In this document: piece by piece, positions 41,889-54,300 of the stretch
How positions within the stretch are numbered: the first letter of the stretch is position 1
Layout: every line of letters begins with the position of its first letter
Assembly (NCBI RefSeq): GCF_036046055.1
Contig: NZ_CP107939.1
Coordinates: 2,046,001 to 2,110,000, forward strand
Source of the DNA: Nocardia sp. NBC_00403
GTDB lineage: Bacteria > Actinomycetota > Actinomycetes > Mycobacteriales > Mycobacteriaceae
Reading direction: 5' to 3'
Length of the DNA stretch: 64,000 nucleotides
Translations under genes and position numbers: made by a program
Notes under the pieces: generated by a model
Databases searched by the model: none
What the model was told of the DNA's origin: nothing
Seen by the model: the letters and a program-made list of their open reading frames with translations, nothing else

Positions 41889-44800
41889 ATGAGCTGCCCC
41901 ACTCGCGCACGTCCCACCCGAACCCGCAAAGCCCGCGTCACAACGCTGCCGCAGCTGATGGCGACCGCCGTGGAGTCGAACCCCGGCGGTGTCGCGCTCG
42001 TCTTCGCCGATGCCACGACGACCCACGCGCAGCTGAGCTATGCCGAACTCGACGACCGGTCGACCCGACTGGCCCGACTGCTGATCGACCATGGGATCGG
42101 ACCCGAAGATCTTGTCGCGGTGGGCATTCCGCGGTCGGTGGAGTCGGTGGTCGCGGTGTGGGCGATCGCCAAGAGCGGTGCGGGCTTCGTTCCCGTCGAC
42201 CCGAACTATCCGGCCGATCGTGTCGCGCACATGGTCTCCGATTCCGGAGCTGTGCTCGGACTGACCGTGGCGTCGGTGCGCTCCGACCTGCCCGGCCAGG
42301 TCGAGTGGCTGGAAATCGATACCCCGGAGCTCGGGCGGCTGCTGCGGCAATTTCCGGCGGATCCGGTCACCAACGCGGATCGGGCGCGCCAGTTGCGCGC
42401 CGAGCATCCCGCCTATGCGATCTACACATCGGGATCGACGGGCCTTCCGAAGGGCGTGGTCGTCACCCAGGCCGGTCTGTCGAGTTTCTGTGACGAGCAG
42501 CGCGAGCGGTATCGGGTGACGTCCGCGTCGCGGACGCTGCATTTCGCATCGCCGTCGTTCGACGCGTCGGTGCTGGAGTTGCTGCTTGCACTCGGTGGCG
42601 CCGCGACGATGGTGGTGGTTTCGCCAACCGTCTATGGCGGTGACGAGCTGGCCGAGTTGCTGCGCAGGGAGCGGGTGACGCACGGGTTCATCACCCCGGC
42701 CGCGCTTGCCTCGCTCCCGCCCGAGGGGCTCGACGAGCTGCGTGTCGTGGTGGCGGGCGGTGAAGCGTGCCCGCCGGAATTGGTGCGGCGCTGGGTCTTA
42801 CCGATTTCCGGTGGAACTCGCGAGTTCTTCAATGGTTACGGTCCCACTGAGACCACCATCATGACCAACATCTCCGCACCGATGACGCCCGGCGAGCCGG
42901 TGACGATCGGTGGGCCGATCCGCGCGATCACGGAGTTCGTGCTGGATGATCGGCTGGCTCCGGTCCCGGACCGGGTGCCGGGCGAGCTCTACATCTCCGG
43001 GGCACAGCTGGCTCGCGGATATCATGACCGGCCGGGGTTGACCGCTGTCCGGTTCGTCGCGGATCCCTTCGGCCCGCCCGGCTCTCGGCTCTACCGCACC
43101 GGTGACCTGGCCCGTTGGACCGTGGACCAGGAGTTGGAATACCTGGGGCGTAACGATTTCCAGGTAAAGATCCGTGGCTTCCGTATCGAACTCGGTGAGA
43201 TCGACGCGATCTTGGCCGCCCATGAGACCACCGATTTCGCTGTCACCATCGGGCACGAACTCGACAGCGGCAGCACAATTCTCGTGTCGTATGTGCATGG
43301 CGCGAACGGCATGTCCGCGGATCCGGAGCAGTTGACGGCGTTGGCCGAGCAGAGCCTGCCCGCCCATATGGTGCCGACCGTCATCATGGTGCTCGACGAG
43401 ATTCCGCTGACGCCGGTCGGCAAGTTGGATCGCCGGGCGCTGCCCGCACCACAGTTGCGCACCAAGGTTTTCCGTGCCCCTTCGGATCCGTTCGAGACCG
43501 TGGTGGCGAGTATGTTCGCCGAGGTACTCGGTACCGACGAGCAGGTCGGCGCCGACGATGACTTCTTCGCGCTCGGCGGAAACTCGCTGATCGCCACCCA
43601 GCTGATGGCCCGTTTGGGTGCGGCGCTGGATACCCGCGTTCAGGCGCGCTGGCTGTTCGAGACGCCGACTGTCGCAGGACTGGCCGCTGTGCTGGCGGAG
43701 CATTCGGGCTCCGGCGGACGTACCGCGCTGGTCGCCGGTCCACGGCCGGAGCGGATTCCCTTGTCGCTCGCGCAGCAGCGGATGTGGTTCCTGAACCGGT
43801 TCGATCCGGAGTCGACGGCCTACAACATTCCGATCGCGGTCCGCTTGCGTGGTGCGCTGGATACCCGAGCTCTCGCCGCGGCTGTCGCGGATCTCGTTGC
43901 CAGGCACGAGGTGTTGCGGACCATTTACCCGGAGACCGAGGACGGTCCGGTGCAGGCGATCCTGCCCGCGGAGCAGGCCGCGCCGCAGCTGGACGTCCAG
44001 GTGGTCGGCGCGCAGGAGATCGAGTCCGTGGTGGCGCAGTTCCTGTCGACGGTCTTCGATGTGACCGCCGAGGTGCCGTTGCGAGCCGGGTTGTTCCGGC
44101 TCGACGAGTCCGATAGCGAATACGTCCTTGCGCTGGTTGTGCACCATATCGCGGGCGACGGGTCCTCGATCGGTCCGTTGACACGTGATCTGATGACGGC
44201 GTACGCGGCGCGATCGGTGGACCTGGCGCCGGAGTGGGCGCCGCTCGCCGTGCAGTACGCGGACTTCAGCATCTGGCAGCGTGAACTGCTGGGTAGCGAG
44301 GACGACGCGGAGTCGTTGGCGGCCAAGCAGATCGCGTACTGGCGTGGTGCGCTCGCGGAGCTGCCGGATCAGTTGGATCTGCCGACGGATCGGCCGCGGC
44401 CCGCGGTGCAGTCGTTCGCCGGAGGCAAGGTCGAGGTGCGAATCGACGCCGAAACGCACCGGGGCTTGGTGCAATTGGCGCGGGGCGAAGGCGCAACGCT
44501 GTTCATGGTCGTGCACACCGCACTCGCGTTGCTGCTGGCCCGTTTGTCGGGAACCGACGATATCGCCATCGGCACACCGATGGCGGGTCGTGGTGAGCGT
44601 GAACTCGACGACCTGATCGGCATGTTCGTCAACACCCTGGTGTTCCGGACCCGGATCGACGCGGGCGAGTCGTTCATGGATTTGCTCGCGCGTCAACGGG
44701 AATCGGATATCCAGGCGATGGCGCATGCGGATGTGCCGTTCGAGCGACTTGTCGAGGTGCTCAACCCGGTGCGCTCGACCGCGCGCCATCCGCTGTTCCA

Positions 44801-47699
44801 GGTGGGTCTGTCGTTCCAGAACCTGGCCAAGTCCGAACTGGCGTTGGCGGACCTGACGGTATCGGGTGTGGATTTCGATGCCGCGGTGTCGCAGTTCGAT
44901 TTGCACTGGATCGTGGGCGACAGCTACGACGCGGAGGGAAATCCGGCCGGGATAGGTGGAGCCCTCACCTACGCCATCGGCTTGTTCGACGAATCGACGG
45001 CGCGTGACTTCGTCGAGCGATTCCAGCGGTTGCTCAGTGCGATTATCGCCGCGCCGCGCGCCGCGGTCGGTGACATCGACATGCTCGATGCGGCCGAGCG
45101 GGTCGCGTTGGTGGTCGGCCGAAACGCCACCGAACATCCGGTGGATTCGGCGGCGACCTTGGTGTCGCTGCTGGACGCGACGACGACCGCCGCACCGGAT
45201 GCGGTGGCATTGGTCGGTGCCGACGGCAACTCGATGACCTACCGTGAGTTGGACGCGCGAGTGAATCGCCTCGCCAGGTACCTGATTTCGCAGGGCGTCG
45301 GCCCGGATGCCAGGGTTGCTCTTGCCTTGCGCCGCTCGGTGGACCTTGTGGTCGCTATGTATGCGGTGGCACGGGCCGGTGGTGCTTATGTTCCGGTGGA
45401 TCCGGATCAGCCTGCCGAGCGAACCGGCTACATCCTCGAAACTGCCCGGCCCGTGTGCGTGCTGACCAGCGCTGCTGAGGACTTCGCCGATACGGTGGCA
45501 CCCGTGGTGCGGATGGAAGCGCTCGAGCAGGCAGGTATTTCGGACGCGCCGATCGCCGATGCGGAGCGCGTTGCGCCGGTGGATCCGAGGCACGCCGCGT
45601 ATGTGATTTTCACGTCCGGTTCGACGGGGCGTCCCAAGGGCGTCGCGGTCTCACACGGTGCCATTGCCAACCAGTTGCTCTGGAAGGCAGCAGAATTCGG
45701 GCTCGGTCCGGGTGACGCTGTGCTGTTGAAGACGGCCGCGACGTTCGATCTTTCGGTGTGGGAGTTCTGGTCGGCGACCGTGTGTGGCGGCAGGCTGGTT
45801 ATCGCCGCGCCGGACGGGCATCGCGACCCGGCCTACTTGAATGACCTGATGGCGCGCGAATCGGTCACGACACTGCATGTGGTGCCGTCGATGCTCGACG
45901 CGCTGTTGGAGGGCCGCCTGCCCTTCACGCTGCGCCGGGTGCTGGCCATCGGGGAGGCGCTGCCCCGCGCGCTTGCGCAACGCTTCCTGCGCACCTATCC
46001 GGTGAAGGACCTGTTCAACCTCTATGGTCCGACCGAGGCCGCGGTGTCCATCACCAGCCATCGGGTGACCGCCGCAGATACGGTGTCGGTGCCGATCGGT
46101 CTGCCCGAGTGGAACAGCCAGGTCTATGTGCTCGATGCGCGGCTGCGGCCCGTCCCGCCCGGCATCGCCGGGGAGTTGTACCTCGCGGGCGCGCAACTGG
46201 CCCGCGGCTACTTCGGCCGACCGGATCTGACCGTGGATCGGTTCGTGGCCAACCCCTTCGGGTCGGGCAGCCGCATGTATCGTACCGGCGACCTGGTGGT
46301 CTGGAATACCGCCGGCGTGTTGGAGTACCGGGGCCGCACCGACTTCCAGGTGAAGGTCCGTGGTTTCCGTATCGAGCTGGGTGAGATCGAGGCCGCGCTC
46401 GAGGTGCTGCCGTCACTCGCTCAGACCGCCGTGCTCGCGAAGTCCGACACCAAGACCGGTGATCGCCTGGTGGCCTATCTGGTGCCTGCCGATCTTGCCG
46501 CGGGTGTCGATGTGGCCGAGGTGAGGTCCGCGCTCAGTGCTGTCCTGCCCTCCTACATGGTCCCCGACGCTTTCGTGGTGCTGGATGCATTGCCGCTGAA
46601 TATGAACGGCAAGCTGGATCGAAAGGCGTTGCCGGAGCCGGAGTCCACCGTGCGTGCCTATCGGGCACCGGTCACCGAGTGGGAGACACTCGCCTGTCAT
46701 GCGTTCGCCGAGGTGCTCGGTGTCGAGCGAATCGGCTTGGATGACAACTTCTTCGAGCTCGGTGGCAATTCGCTGGTAGCCACCAAGTTGGCCGCACGGC
46801 TGGGTGCGGCACTGGCCCAACAGGTTCCGGTGATGCTGTTGTTCACCGGACCCACTCCGGCGGAACTGGTTGCCCAGTTGCAAGCACGCGGAGTCGGCCG
46901 GCTCGATATCGGCGCCGCGTTCGATGTGATGCTGCCGCTGCGTCGATCCGGCACGGCCGCGCCGCTGTTCTGTATCCATCCGATCGGTGGCATCGCCTGG
47001 TCGTTCGCGGGCTTGGCGGCTCATCTCGATCGGGACCGGCCGATCTACGGTTTACAGTCGCCGGTGCTCGGTTCGGATGAGGCGCTACCGGATTCGATCG
47101 ACGACTGGGCGCGCCGCTACGTCAAGGAAGTCCGCGCGGTACAGCCCGAAGGGCCGTACCACCTGCTCGGCTGGTCACTGGGCGGTGTGCTCGCGCACGC
47201 CATGGCGGTGCAGTTGCAGAGCGAAGGCCAGCAGGTCGCGCTGCTCGCGATGATGGACAGCCATCTGGTTGCGACGCATGCGACGGCGGCCGTGCCGATT
47301 GCCGAACTGCTCGGCGGACTGCTCGGCGGCCAGGCAACCGATCTGAGCCTCGGCGCGGACGTGGACGTGACCGAGCTCGCGCGGCGACTCGCCGACCTGC
47401 CCGAGCCGTTCGCGTCGTTCGGCGCCGAGCGGATCGCCCGGGTGTTGGAGGCCGGTATTCGCTCGGCGACCTTCATCGGTGCGTACCGTGCGCGACCGTT
47501 CGTCGGTGATGTCGTGTACTTCACCGCCGCCCACGATGATGCGACCGGCAGCGCGGGTGCCGGGACGTGGGTCGACGCGGTATCGGGCGCTGTACACAAC
47601 TATCCGGTGCAGTCCACGCATTGGCGCATGACGACCGATTCCGCGCTGACCGAGATCGGCACGGTCTTGGGTGCGGTCTTGCCGCGCTCGGCGGTCTAG
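41889..47699 (+). CDS. NRPS2: A-PCP-C-A-PCP-TE
   Basis: 1936 residues. The N-terminus ([20 protein letters not shown]) resembles a C-A linker inside other NRPSs, as if the gene had been cut from a larger one. Order: A1 (P-loop near 180; pocket D-A-L-F-V-G-G-I-M), PCP1 (GGNSLIATQ, Ser 566), C (HHIAGDG, 752), A2 (P-loop near 1242; pocket D-L-W-H-L-I-L-V-S, partly serine-like), PCP2 (Ser 1628) and a type I thioesterase (GWSLGG, Ser 1763). The TE releases or cyclises the product. Together with the last C of NRPS1 it completes modules 3 and 4. The start has a poor ribosome binding site. Confidence 0.92.
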   Translation: MSCPTRARPTRTRKARVTTLPQLMATAVESNPGGVALVFADATTTHAQLSYAELDDRSTRLARLLIDHGIGPEDLVAVGIPRSVESVVAVWAIAKSGAGFVPVDPNYPADRVAHMVSDSGAVLGLTVASVRSDLPGQVEWLEIDTPELGRLLRQFPADPVTNADRARQLRAEHPAYAIYTSGSTGLPKGVVVTQAGLSSFCDEQRERYRVTSASRTLHFASPSFDASVLELLLALGGAATMVVVSPTVYGGDELAELLRRERVTHGFITPAALASLPPEGLDELRVVVAGGEACPPELVRRWVLPISGGTREFFNGYGPTETTIMTNISAPMTPGEPVTIGGPIRAITEFVLDDRLAPVPDRVPGELYISGAQLARGYHDRPGLTAVRFVADPFGPPGSRLYRTGDLARWTVDQELEYLGRNDFQVKIRGFRIELGEIDAILAAHETTDFAVTIGHELDSGSTILVSYVHGANGMSADPEQLTALAEQSLPAHMVPTVIMVLDEIPLTPVGKLDRRALPAPQLRTKVFRAPSDPFETVVASMFAEVLGTDEQVGADDDFFALGGNSLIATQLMARLGAALDTRVQARWLFETPTVAGLAAVLAEHSGSGGRTALVAGPRPERIPLSLAQQRMWFLNRFDPESTAYNIPIAVRLRGALDTRALAAAVADLVARHEVLRTIYPETEDGPVQAILPAEQAAPQLDVQVVGAQEIESVVAQFLSTVFDVTAEVPLRAGLFRLDESDSEYVLALVVHHIAGDGSSIGPLTRDLMTAYAARSVDLAPEWAPLAVQYADFSIWQRELLGSEDDAESLAAKQIAYWRGALAELPDQLDLPTDRPRPAVQSFAGGKVEVRIDAETHRGLVQLARGEGATLFMVVHTALALLLARLSGTDDIAIGTPMAGRGERELDDLIGMFVNTLVFRTRIDAGESFMDLLARQRESDIQAMAHADVPFERLVEVLNPVRSTARHPLFQVGLSFQNLAKSELALADLTVSGVDFDAAVSQFDLHWIVGDSYDAEGNPAGIGGALTYAIGLFDESTARDFVERFQRLLSAIIAAPRAAVGDIDMLDAAERVALVVGRNATEHPVDSAATLVSLLDATTTAAPDAVALVGADGNSMTYRELDARVNRLARYLISQGVGPDARVALALRRSVDLVVAMYAVARAGGAYVPVDPDQPAERTGYILETARPVCVLTSAAEDFADTVAPVVRMEALEQAGISDAPIADAERVAPVDPRHAAYVIFTSGSTGRPKGVAVSHGAIANQLLWKAAEFGLGPGDAVLLKTAATFDLSVWEFWSATVCGGRLVIAAPDGHRDPAYLNDLMARESVTTLHVVPSMLDALLEGRLPFTLRRVLAIGEALPRALAQRFLRTYPVKDLFNLYGPTEAAVSITSHRVTAADTVSVPIGLPEWNSQVYVLDARLRPVPPGIAGELYLAGAQLARGYFGRPDLTVDRFVANPFGSGSRMYRTGDLVVWNTAGVLEYRGRTDFQVKVRGFRIELGEIEAALEVLPSLAQTAVLAKSDTKTGDRLVAYLVPADLAAGVDVAEVRSALSAVLPSYMVPDAFVVLDALPLNMNGKLDRKALPEPESTVRAYRAPVTEWETLACHAFAEVLGVERIGLDDNFFELGGNSLVATKLAARLGAALAQQVPVMLLFTGPTPAELVAQLQARGVGRLDIGAAFDVMLPLRRSGTAAPLFCIHPIGGIAWSFAGLAAHLDRDRPIYGLQSPVLGSDEALPDSIDDWARRYVKEVRAVQPEGPYHLLGWSLGGVLAHAMAVQLQSEGQQVALLAMMDSHLVATHATAAVPIAELLGGLLGGQATDLSLGADVDVTELARRLADLPEPFASFGAERIARVLEAGIRSATFIGAYRARPFVGDVVYFTAAHDDATGSAGAGTWVDAVSGAVHNYPVQSTHWRMTTDSALTEIGTVLGAVLPRSAV

Positions 47700-47744
47700 A
47701 CGAGCGCTTGGGCGAGAATCTGAACCGTGCGCACATGCGACGGA

Positions 47745-48344
47745 GGTGAAATCGAGACGGCGCTGCTCGCTCAGCCTGCCGTGAGCCAGGCGGCGGCACT
47801 GGTGGTGCCGTCGGTCAGCGGCGATCAGTTGGTCGGCTATGTGGTGCCGCGGCCGGGTCGGCAGATCGAGCAGCAGCAACCCGTATCGGCCTGACCGTCG
47901 AGTCCAGCACCTTCCAGTGCGGACGGCCGGACTCGCCTGTCGTGCTGCTCGAGGTGGTCGCGGCGGGAGCCTCGCTGGTCATTGTTCCCGACGCCGCCGA
48001 TCCGGCGACGTCGCCGGCCGATGAATGGGTCACCCACCTGCTTGCCGATCGCACGACCCTCGACGCGATGGATATGACCTTGCTGAGACAGTCGTGCTCG
48101 ATGCGGGGTCGACGGTCGCGGCGGTAGCTGTGCCGGGGTCGGTCGCGCCCGTCTTGCTCGACCAGCTACTCGACGTCGGGGAGCCAGTAACGAACCCACG
48201 TCCGCAATCGGTATCTGCTGTGGTGGGGCACGCCCCTGCCATGTGTTCTTGCGTTGACAAGCGGTTGGGATGTTCTGCGATGTTCGATGTGTTCGGGAAT
48301 TGGCTGGTGTCCCAGCGTTGCTGTGATCGATTGGTAGCGCAAGC
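47745..48344 (+). pseudogene. Deletion scar of an NRPS1-like gene between NRPS2 and NRPS3
   Basis: 47745-47880 is almost identical to part of NRPS1 A2 (38908-39041). It joins directly to a copy of the NRPS1 tail (47881 onward matches 41394 onward), whose frame is closed by a TGA near 47892. A copy of the NRPS1-NRPS2 spacer then runs into the NRPS3 start. A segment equal to about 2.35 kb of NRPS1 is missing. No functional protein is encoded. Confidence 0.85.
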
Positions 48345-51300
48345 ATGAGCCGCCCCACTCGCGTCCGTCCCACCCGAACCCGCGGAGCCCGAGTCACCAC
48401 GTTGCCGCAGCTCATGGCGACTGCGGTGGAGTCGAACCCCGGTGGCGTCGCGCTCGTTCACGCCGACGCCACCACGACGCTCGCACAGCTGAGCTATGCG
48501 GAACTCGACGATCGATCCAACCGGCTGGCCAGACTCCTGATCGACCACGGCGTCGGGCCGGAGGACTTGGTCGCCGTGGGTATTCCGCGGTCGGTGGAGT
48601 CGGTGGTCGCGGTCTGGGCGATCGCCAAGTGTGGCGCCGGATTTGTTCCCGTCGACCCGAACTATCCTGCCGATCGTGTCGCGCATATGGTCTCGGATTC
48701 CGGTGCCGTCCTGGGTTTGACCGTTGCTTCGGTGAGTGCCGACCTACCCGACCGGATCGAGTGGCTGGAAATCGACACCGCCGAGCTGGTACAGCTGCTG
48801 GGGGAGTACCCGGCCGATCCGGTCACCAATGCCGACCGGGCACGGCCACTGCGTGCTGCGCACCCCGCCTACGTGATTTATACGTCCGGATCGACGGGCG
48901 CGCCGAAGGGCGTGGTCGTCACGCAGGCGGGGCTGTCGAGTTTCTGCGATGAGCAGCGTGAGCGCTATCGGGTGACTACCGCATCGCGGACCCTGCACTT
49001 CGCGTCGCCTTCCTTCGATGCGTCGGTGCTGGAATTGTTGCTGGCGCTCGGTGGGGCCGCGACGATGGTCGTGGTGTCGCCGACCGTCTACGGCGGTGAC
49101 GAGCTGGCCGAGCTTTTGCGTCGGGAGCGAGTGACGCACGGGTTCATCACCCCGTCCGTCCTTGCTTCGCTGCCACCCGAGGGACTCGATGAGCTGCGGG
49201 TTGTGGTTGCCGGTGGTGAGGCCTGCCCACCAGAGCTGGTGCGGCGCTGGGTATTACCGATATCCGCGGGAACCCGCGAGTTCTGCAATGGTTACGGGCC
49301 CACCGAGACCACCATCATGGTCAATATCAGCGCCCCGATGACGCCGGGCGTGCCGGTGACGATCGGCGGCCCGATTCGTGCGATCACCGAATACGCGTTG
49401 GATGCGCAGCTGACGCCGGTACCGGACCGAGTGGTCGGCGAACTCTATGTCTCCGGGGCGCAGCTGGCCCGTGGATATCACGATCGGCCGGGGCTGACGG
49501 CAAGCCGGTTTGTGGCCGATCCGTTCGGCCCGCCCGGCTCTCGGCTCTATCGCACCGGTGACCTGGTCCGCTGGACCGCGGATCAGGAGCTGGAGTATCT
49601 CGGGCGCAACGATTTCCAGGTGAAGATCCGCGGCTTCCGGATCGAGCTCGGCGAGATCGACGCGGTCCTCGCCGAACACGAGACCGTCGATTTCGCCGTG
49701 ACCGTCGGGCACCAACTGGAGAACGCCGGCACGATCCTCGTGTCGTATGTGCACGCCGCCAACGGTTTGCCGGTGGATCCGGCGGAGCTGACGGCGCTGG
49801 CCGAGCGCAGCCTGCCCGCGCATATGGTGCCGACCACCATCATGGTGCTCGACGAGATTCCGCTGACGCCCGTCGGCAAGCTGGATCGGGGGGCACTGCC
49901 GACACCGCAGTTGCGCACCAGGGCTTTCCGCGCCCCGTCGGGGGTGATCGAGACATTGGTTGCCGACACTTTCGCCGAACTCCTCGGTACCGATGCAGCG
50001 GTCGGCGCCGATGACGATTTCTTCGCACTCGGCGGTAACTCACTGATCGCCACGCAGCTGACGGCCCGCTTGGGCGCGGCCCTGGATACTCGCGTTCGAG
50101 CGCGCTGGCTGTTCGAGACGCCGACCGTCGCAGGGGTGGCCGCCACGCTGGCGGAGCATGCGGGTTCCGGCGGCCGCGTCGCACTGGTAGCCGGTCCGCG
50201 GCCGGAGCGAATTCCACTGTCGCTCGCGCAGCAGCGGATGTGGTTCCTGAACCAATTCGATACCGCGTCCGCGGCATACAACATCCCGGTTGCCGTGCGA
50301 CTGTCCGGTGATCTGGACCTCGCCTCGCTGCAGCTGGCCGTCGCGGATGTCGTGGCCCGTCACGAGGTGCTGCGCACGGTCTACCCGGCACACGATGGCA
50401 TCGCGTACCAATCGGTGCTGCCGCCCGGGCAGGCGGTGCCGGACGTCTCCCCGGAACTGGTCGATGCCGCCGCGTTGCGGGAACAGATCGGCGGTCTGGT
50501 GGCCGCGGGCTTCGATGTGACCACCGAGGTCCCGTTGCGCGCCAAGCTGTTTCGGGTCGATGGTGTCGACACCGCCGCCGAATATGTGCTGGTCCTCGTC
50601 GCGCATCACATCAGTGCCGACGGCTGGTCGATAGGACCGTTGACCCGTGACTTGATGCTGGCGTATGCGGCACGCAGTGGCGGCGATGCACCAGCATGGG
50701 CTCCCCTGCCGGTGCAGTACGCGGATTTCGCACTGTGGCAGCGGGCTGTGCTCGGTTCCGAATCCGATCCGGAATCACTTGCCGGACAGCAGTTGTCGTA
50801 CTGGACGCAGGCGTTGGCCGGGTTGGCGGACGAACTGAACCTGCCGTCGGACCGGCCGCGTCCCGCGGTGCAGTCCTTTGCCGGTGGCCGCATCGATTTC
50901 GTGATCGATGCCGAGCGGCACGCGGCGTTGGTCCGGCTGGCGAAAGAACACAACGTCACCCTGTTCATGGTGGTGCACGCCGCGCTTGCGGTGCTGCTCG
51001 CGCGATTGTCGGGTGCGGACGATATCGCCATCGGTACTCCGGTGGCCGGTCGTGGTGAGGCCGAGCTCGACGACGTGATCGGCATGTTCGTCAACACCCT
51101 TGTGCTGCGCACCGAGGTGGCGGGGCAGCTGAGTTTCCTCGAGTTGCTTGCTCGGACGAGGGAAGCCGACCTACAGGCCTTCGCGCATGCCGATCTGCCG
51201 TTCGAGCGGCTGGTCGATGTGCTGAGCCCGGAGCGCTCCTCGGCGCGGCAGCCGCTGTTCCAGGTGATGCTGTCGTTCCAGAACCTGCCCGATGCCGATT

Positions 51301-54300
51301 TCGAGCTCCCCGGGTTGCGGATCGGTGCGGTGGACTTCGAGGTCGAGACCGCGAAATTCGATCTGTCGCTGACCATTCAGGCAACGACGGGCAGGGATGG
51401 CGGCATGGCGGCCTCGCTGTCGTTCGCCGAGGATCTGTTCGACGCCGCCACCGTCGCCGGTTTCGTCGAGCGATTCACCAGGGTGCTCGCGGCGGTCACC
51501 GGTAATCCCGACGCGCCGGTGGGCGATCTGCCGGTGCTGGCCCAAGACGAGTACGAGATGCTCACCCGGGTGCATCCGGTCGATGTCACGGGTGCGGACC
51601 TGTTGCCGGATATCTTGACCCGCGGTGTGCGATCGGGCGCCGACCGCATTGCGGTGCGGTATCGAGGACGGTCGATCAGTTACGGCGAATTGGACGAACA
51701 CACTTCGCGATTGGCGCGGGTGCTGATCGATCGTGGTGTCGGTCCGGACCAGCTGGTTGTGCTGTGCTGCCCCCGCTCCTACGAGACAGTCGCGGCCATG
51801 ATGGCGGTGGCGAAAGCCGGTGGCGCGTGGGTGCCGGTCGACCCGACGAACCCGCGGGATCGGGTGCGATACATGGTCACCGATTCCAAGGCGGTGCTCG
51901 GCGTCACCTTCGCCGAATATGTCGACGAACTGCCCGACGACGTGGAGTGGCTGGTTCTCGACGATCCGGAGGTCGAGCAGTTGTGCGCGGCGCAGTCCGC
52001 GGCTGCGGTCACCGATGCCGATCGGTTGGCGCCGTTGCACATTCGGCATCCCGCCTACGTGATCTACACGTCCGGCTCGACGGGGCGCCCCAAGGGTGTC
52101 GTGGTCACCCATACCGGCCTGAGCAGCTTGCTCGACTACGCGATCGAACTGCACCAGTTCGGGCCGCAGCATCGAATGTTGCACGTGCGCACCACCATTG
52201 CCGACCCTTCGGTGCTGGAATGGATGTGTGCCTTCGCCACCGGCGCGACCTTGGTGATCGTACCGTCGACCATTATCGGCGGACCCGACCTGAGTGAACT
52301 GATCCGTGTCGAGCGCGCGACACACACGATCATCACCCCGGCGGTGCTCGGCACCTTGGATCCGACCGGGATGGACGACCTGGTTGTCGTCGATGTCGGT
52401 GGAGATGTCACGACAACGGAGCTGGTCGACAAGTGGCAGCCGGGCCGCAGGTATCTCAACGCCTATGGTCCGACCGAATCCACCATCACCTGCTCCTATG
52501 GTGATCTGGTCGCCGGGCGGCCGGTGACCATCGGGCCGCCGGTGCCGGGGACCTCGGCGCTGGTGCTGGACGGCAGGCTCAATCCGGTCCCGCCGGGTGT
52601 GGTCGGCGAGTTGTATCTGGCCGGCGCCGGATTGGCCCGCGGCTACAACAATCGCGCGGAGCTGACTTCGGAGCGTTTCATCGCCAATCCGTGGGGCGAG
52701 CCGGGTGCCAGGATGTACCGGACCGGTGATCTGGTGCGCCGGGTGCCCGAGCCGAACGGTCCGGTCGGTTGGACACTGGAGTATCTGGGGCGCACCGACT
52801 TCCAGGTGAAGATCCGCGGTTTTCGCATCGAGCTCGGTGAGATCGATGCGGTGCTCGGCAGCCATGACGATGTCGAATACGTGGTCACAATCGGCCGCGA
52901 GACCGCAGCGGGCGCACAGATTTTGGTGTCGTATGTGCTGGCGGCGCCAGGTCACGTGGTCGATCCGGCACGCCTCACCGAGTTCGCCGCGCGCAGTCTC
53001 GCGCCGTACATGGTGCCCGCGGCGATCGTGGTGCTCGACGAAGTTCCGTTGACTCCGATCGGCAAGTTGGATCGTAAGGCGTTGCCGGAGCCGCAGTTCA
53101 AGGTGACGGTGTCGCGTGAACCCGTCGGTGTGGTGGAGTCGCAGCTTGCCGGGTTGTTCGCCCAGGTGCTGGGTGTGGATCGGGTCGGTGTCGACGATTC
53201 GTTCTTCGCGGTCGGTGGCGACAGCATTATGTCGATCCAATTGGTGTCGCGGGCCAAGGCGGCCGGGATCGTGTTCACCCCAAGGGATGTGTTCGAGCAG
53301 AAGACGGTGGCCCGGCTGGCCCGGGTCGCGGTGGACGTGGGGGATATCGCCCTGGTGGAGTTGGCCGAGCTGCCGGGTGGTGGTGTCGGTGAGGTCCCGT
53401 TGACGCCGGTGGTGGCCGCTTCGCTCGCTGCCGGTTCGTTCGGCCGGTTCGCCCAGGCCATGGTGCTCGGGCTGCCGGAGGATATCGACCACGCGGGTTT
53501 GGTCGCGACCGTCGGCGCGGTGCTCGATCATCACGACGTGCTGCGCTCGCGCGTATCGCAGGTCGATGGACGCTGGCGCTTCGAGGTGCAGGCCCACGGC
53601 GCTGTCGACGCGGCCGCGCTGGTGCGCGAGGTCGAGGTACCCGCCGGCGTCGACGACACGGAGCTGAACCGAATCGGCAGCGCCGCTATGGATTCCGTGC
53701 TCGATGCGCTGGATCCCGCCGCGGGCGTGATGCTGGCTTTGGGGTGGGTGCGCAGGCCGGACGCACGTGACGCGCTGATCGTCGCGGCTCATCACGATGT
53801 GATCGACGGTGTGTCGTGGCGCATTCTGATCCCGGATCTGGTGCTGGCCTGGATTCAGCGCGCGTCCGGGCAGGCTGTCGCGCTGCCCGCCACCGGCACG
53901 TCGTTCCGGCGCTGGGCGCACGGTCTGGTCGAGGAGGCCGCCGGTGCCGCTCGGATCGGTGAGCTCGACTACTGGCGCGGGTTGCTGGCGGCATCGGATC
54001 CGCTGCTCGGCATCCGTGCCCTCGATCCCGCGGTGGACACCCATGCGACGGTGCGCCAGTTCGCGGTCCAGGTGCCGGTCGAGGTCACCGATGCGGTGTT
54101 GACCAAGGTGCCCGCGCTGTATCGGGGTGGTGTCAATGACGGTTTGCTCGCGGCGCTCGCTCTCGCGGTGCGTTCGTGGCGGGCCAGGCGCGGCATCGAC
54201 GCCCCGGTTACTCGGGTGCGGTTGGAAGGACACGGCCGCGAGGAGGATGCGGTCCCCGGTGCGGATCTGACGCGCACCATTGGCTGGTTCACCAGTCTCT

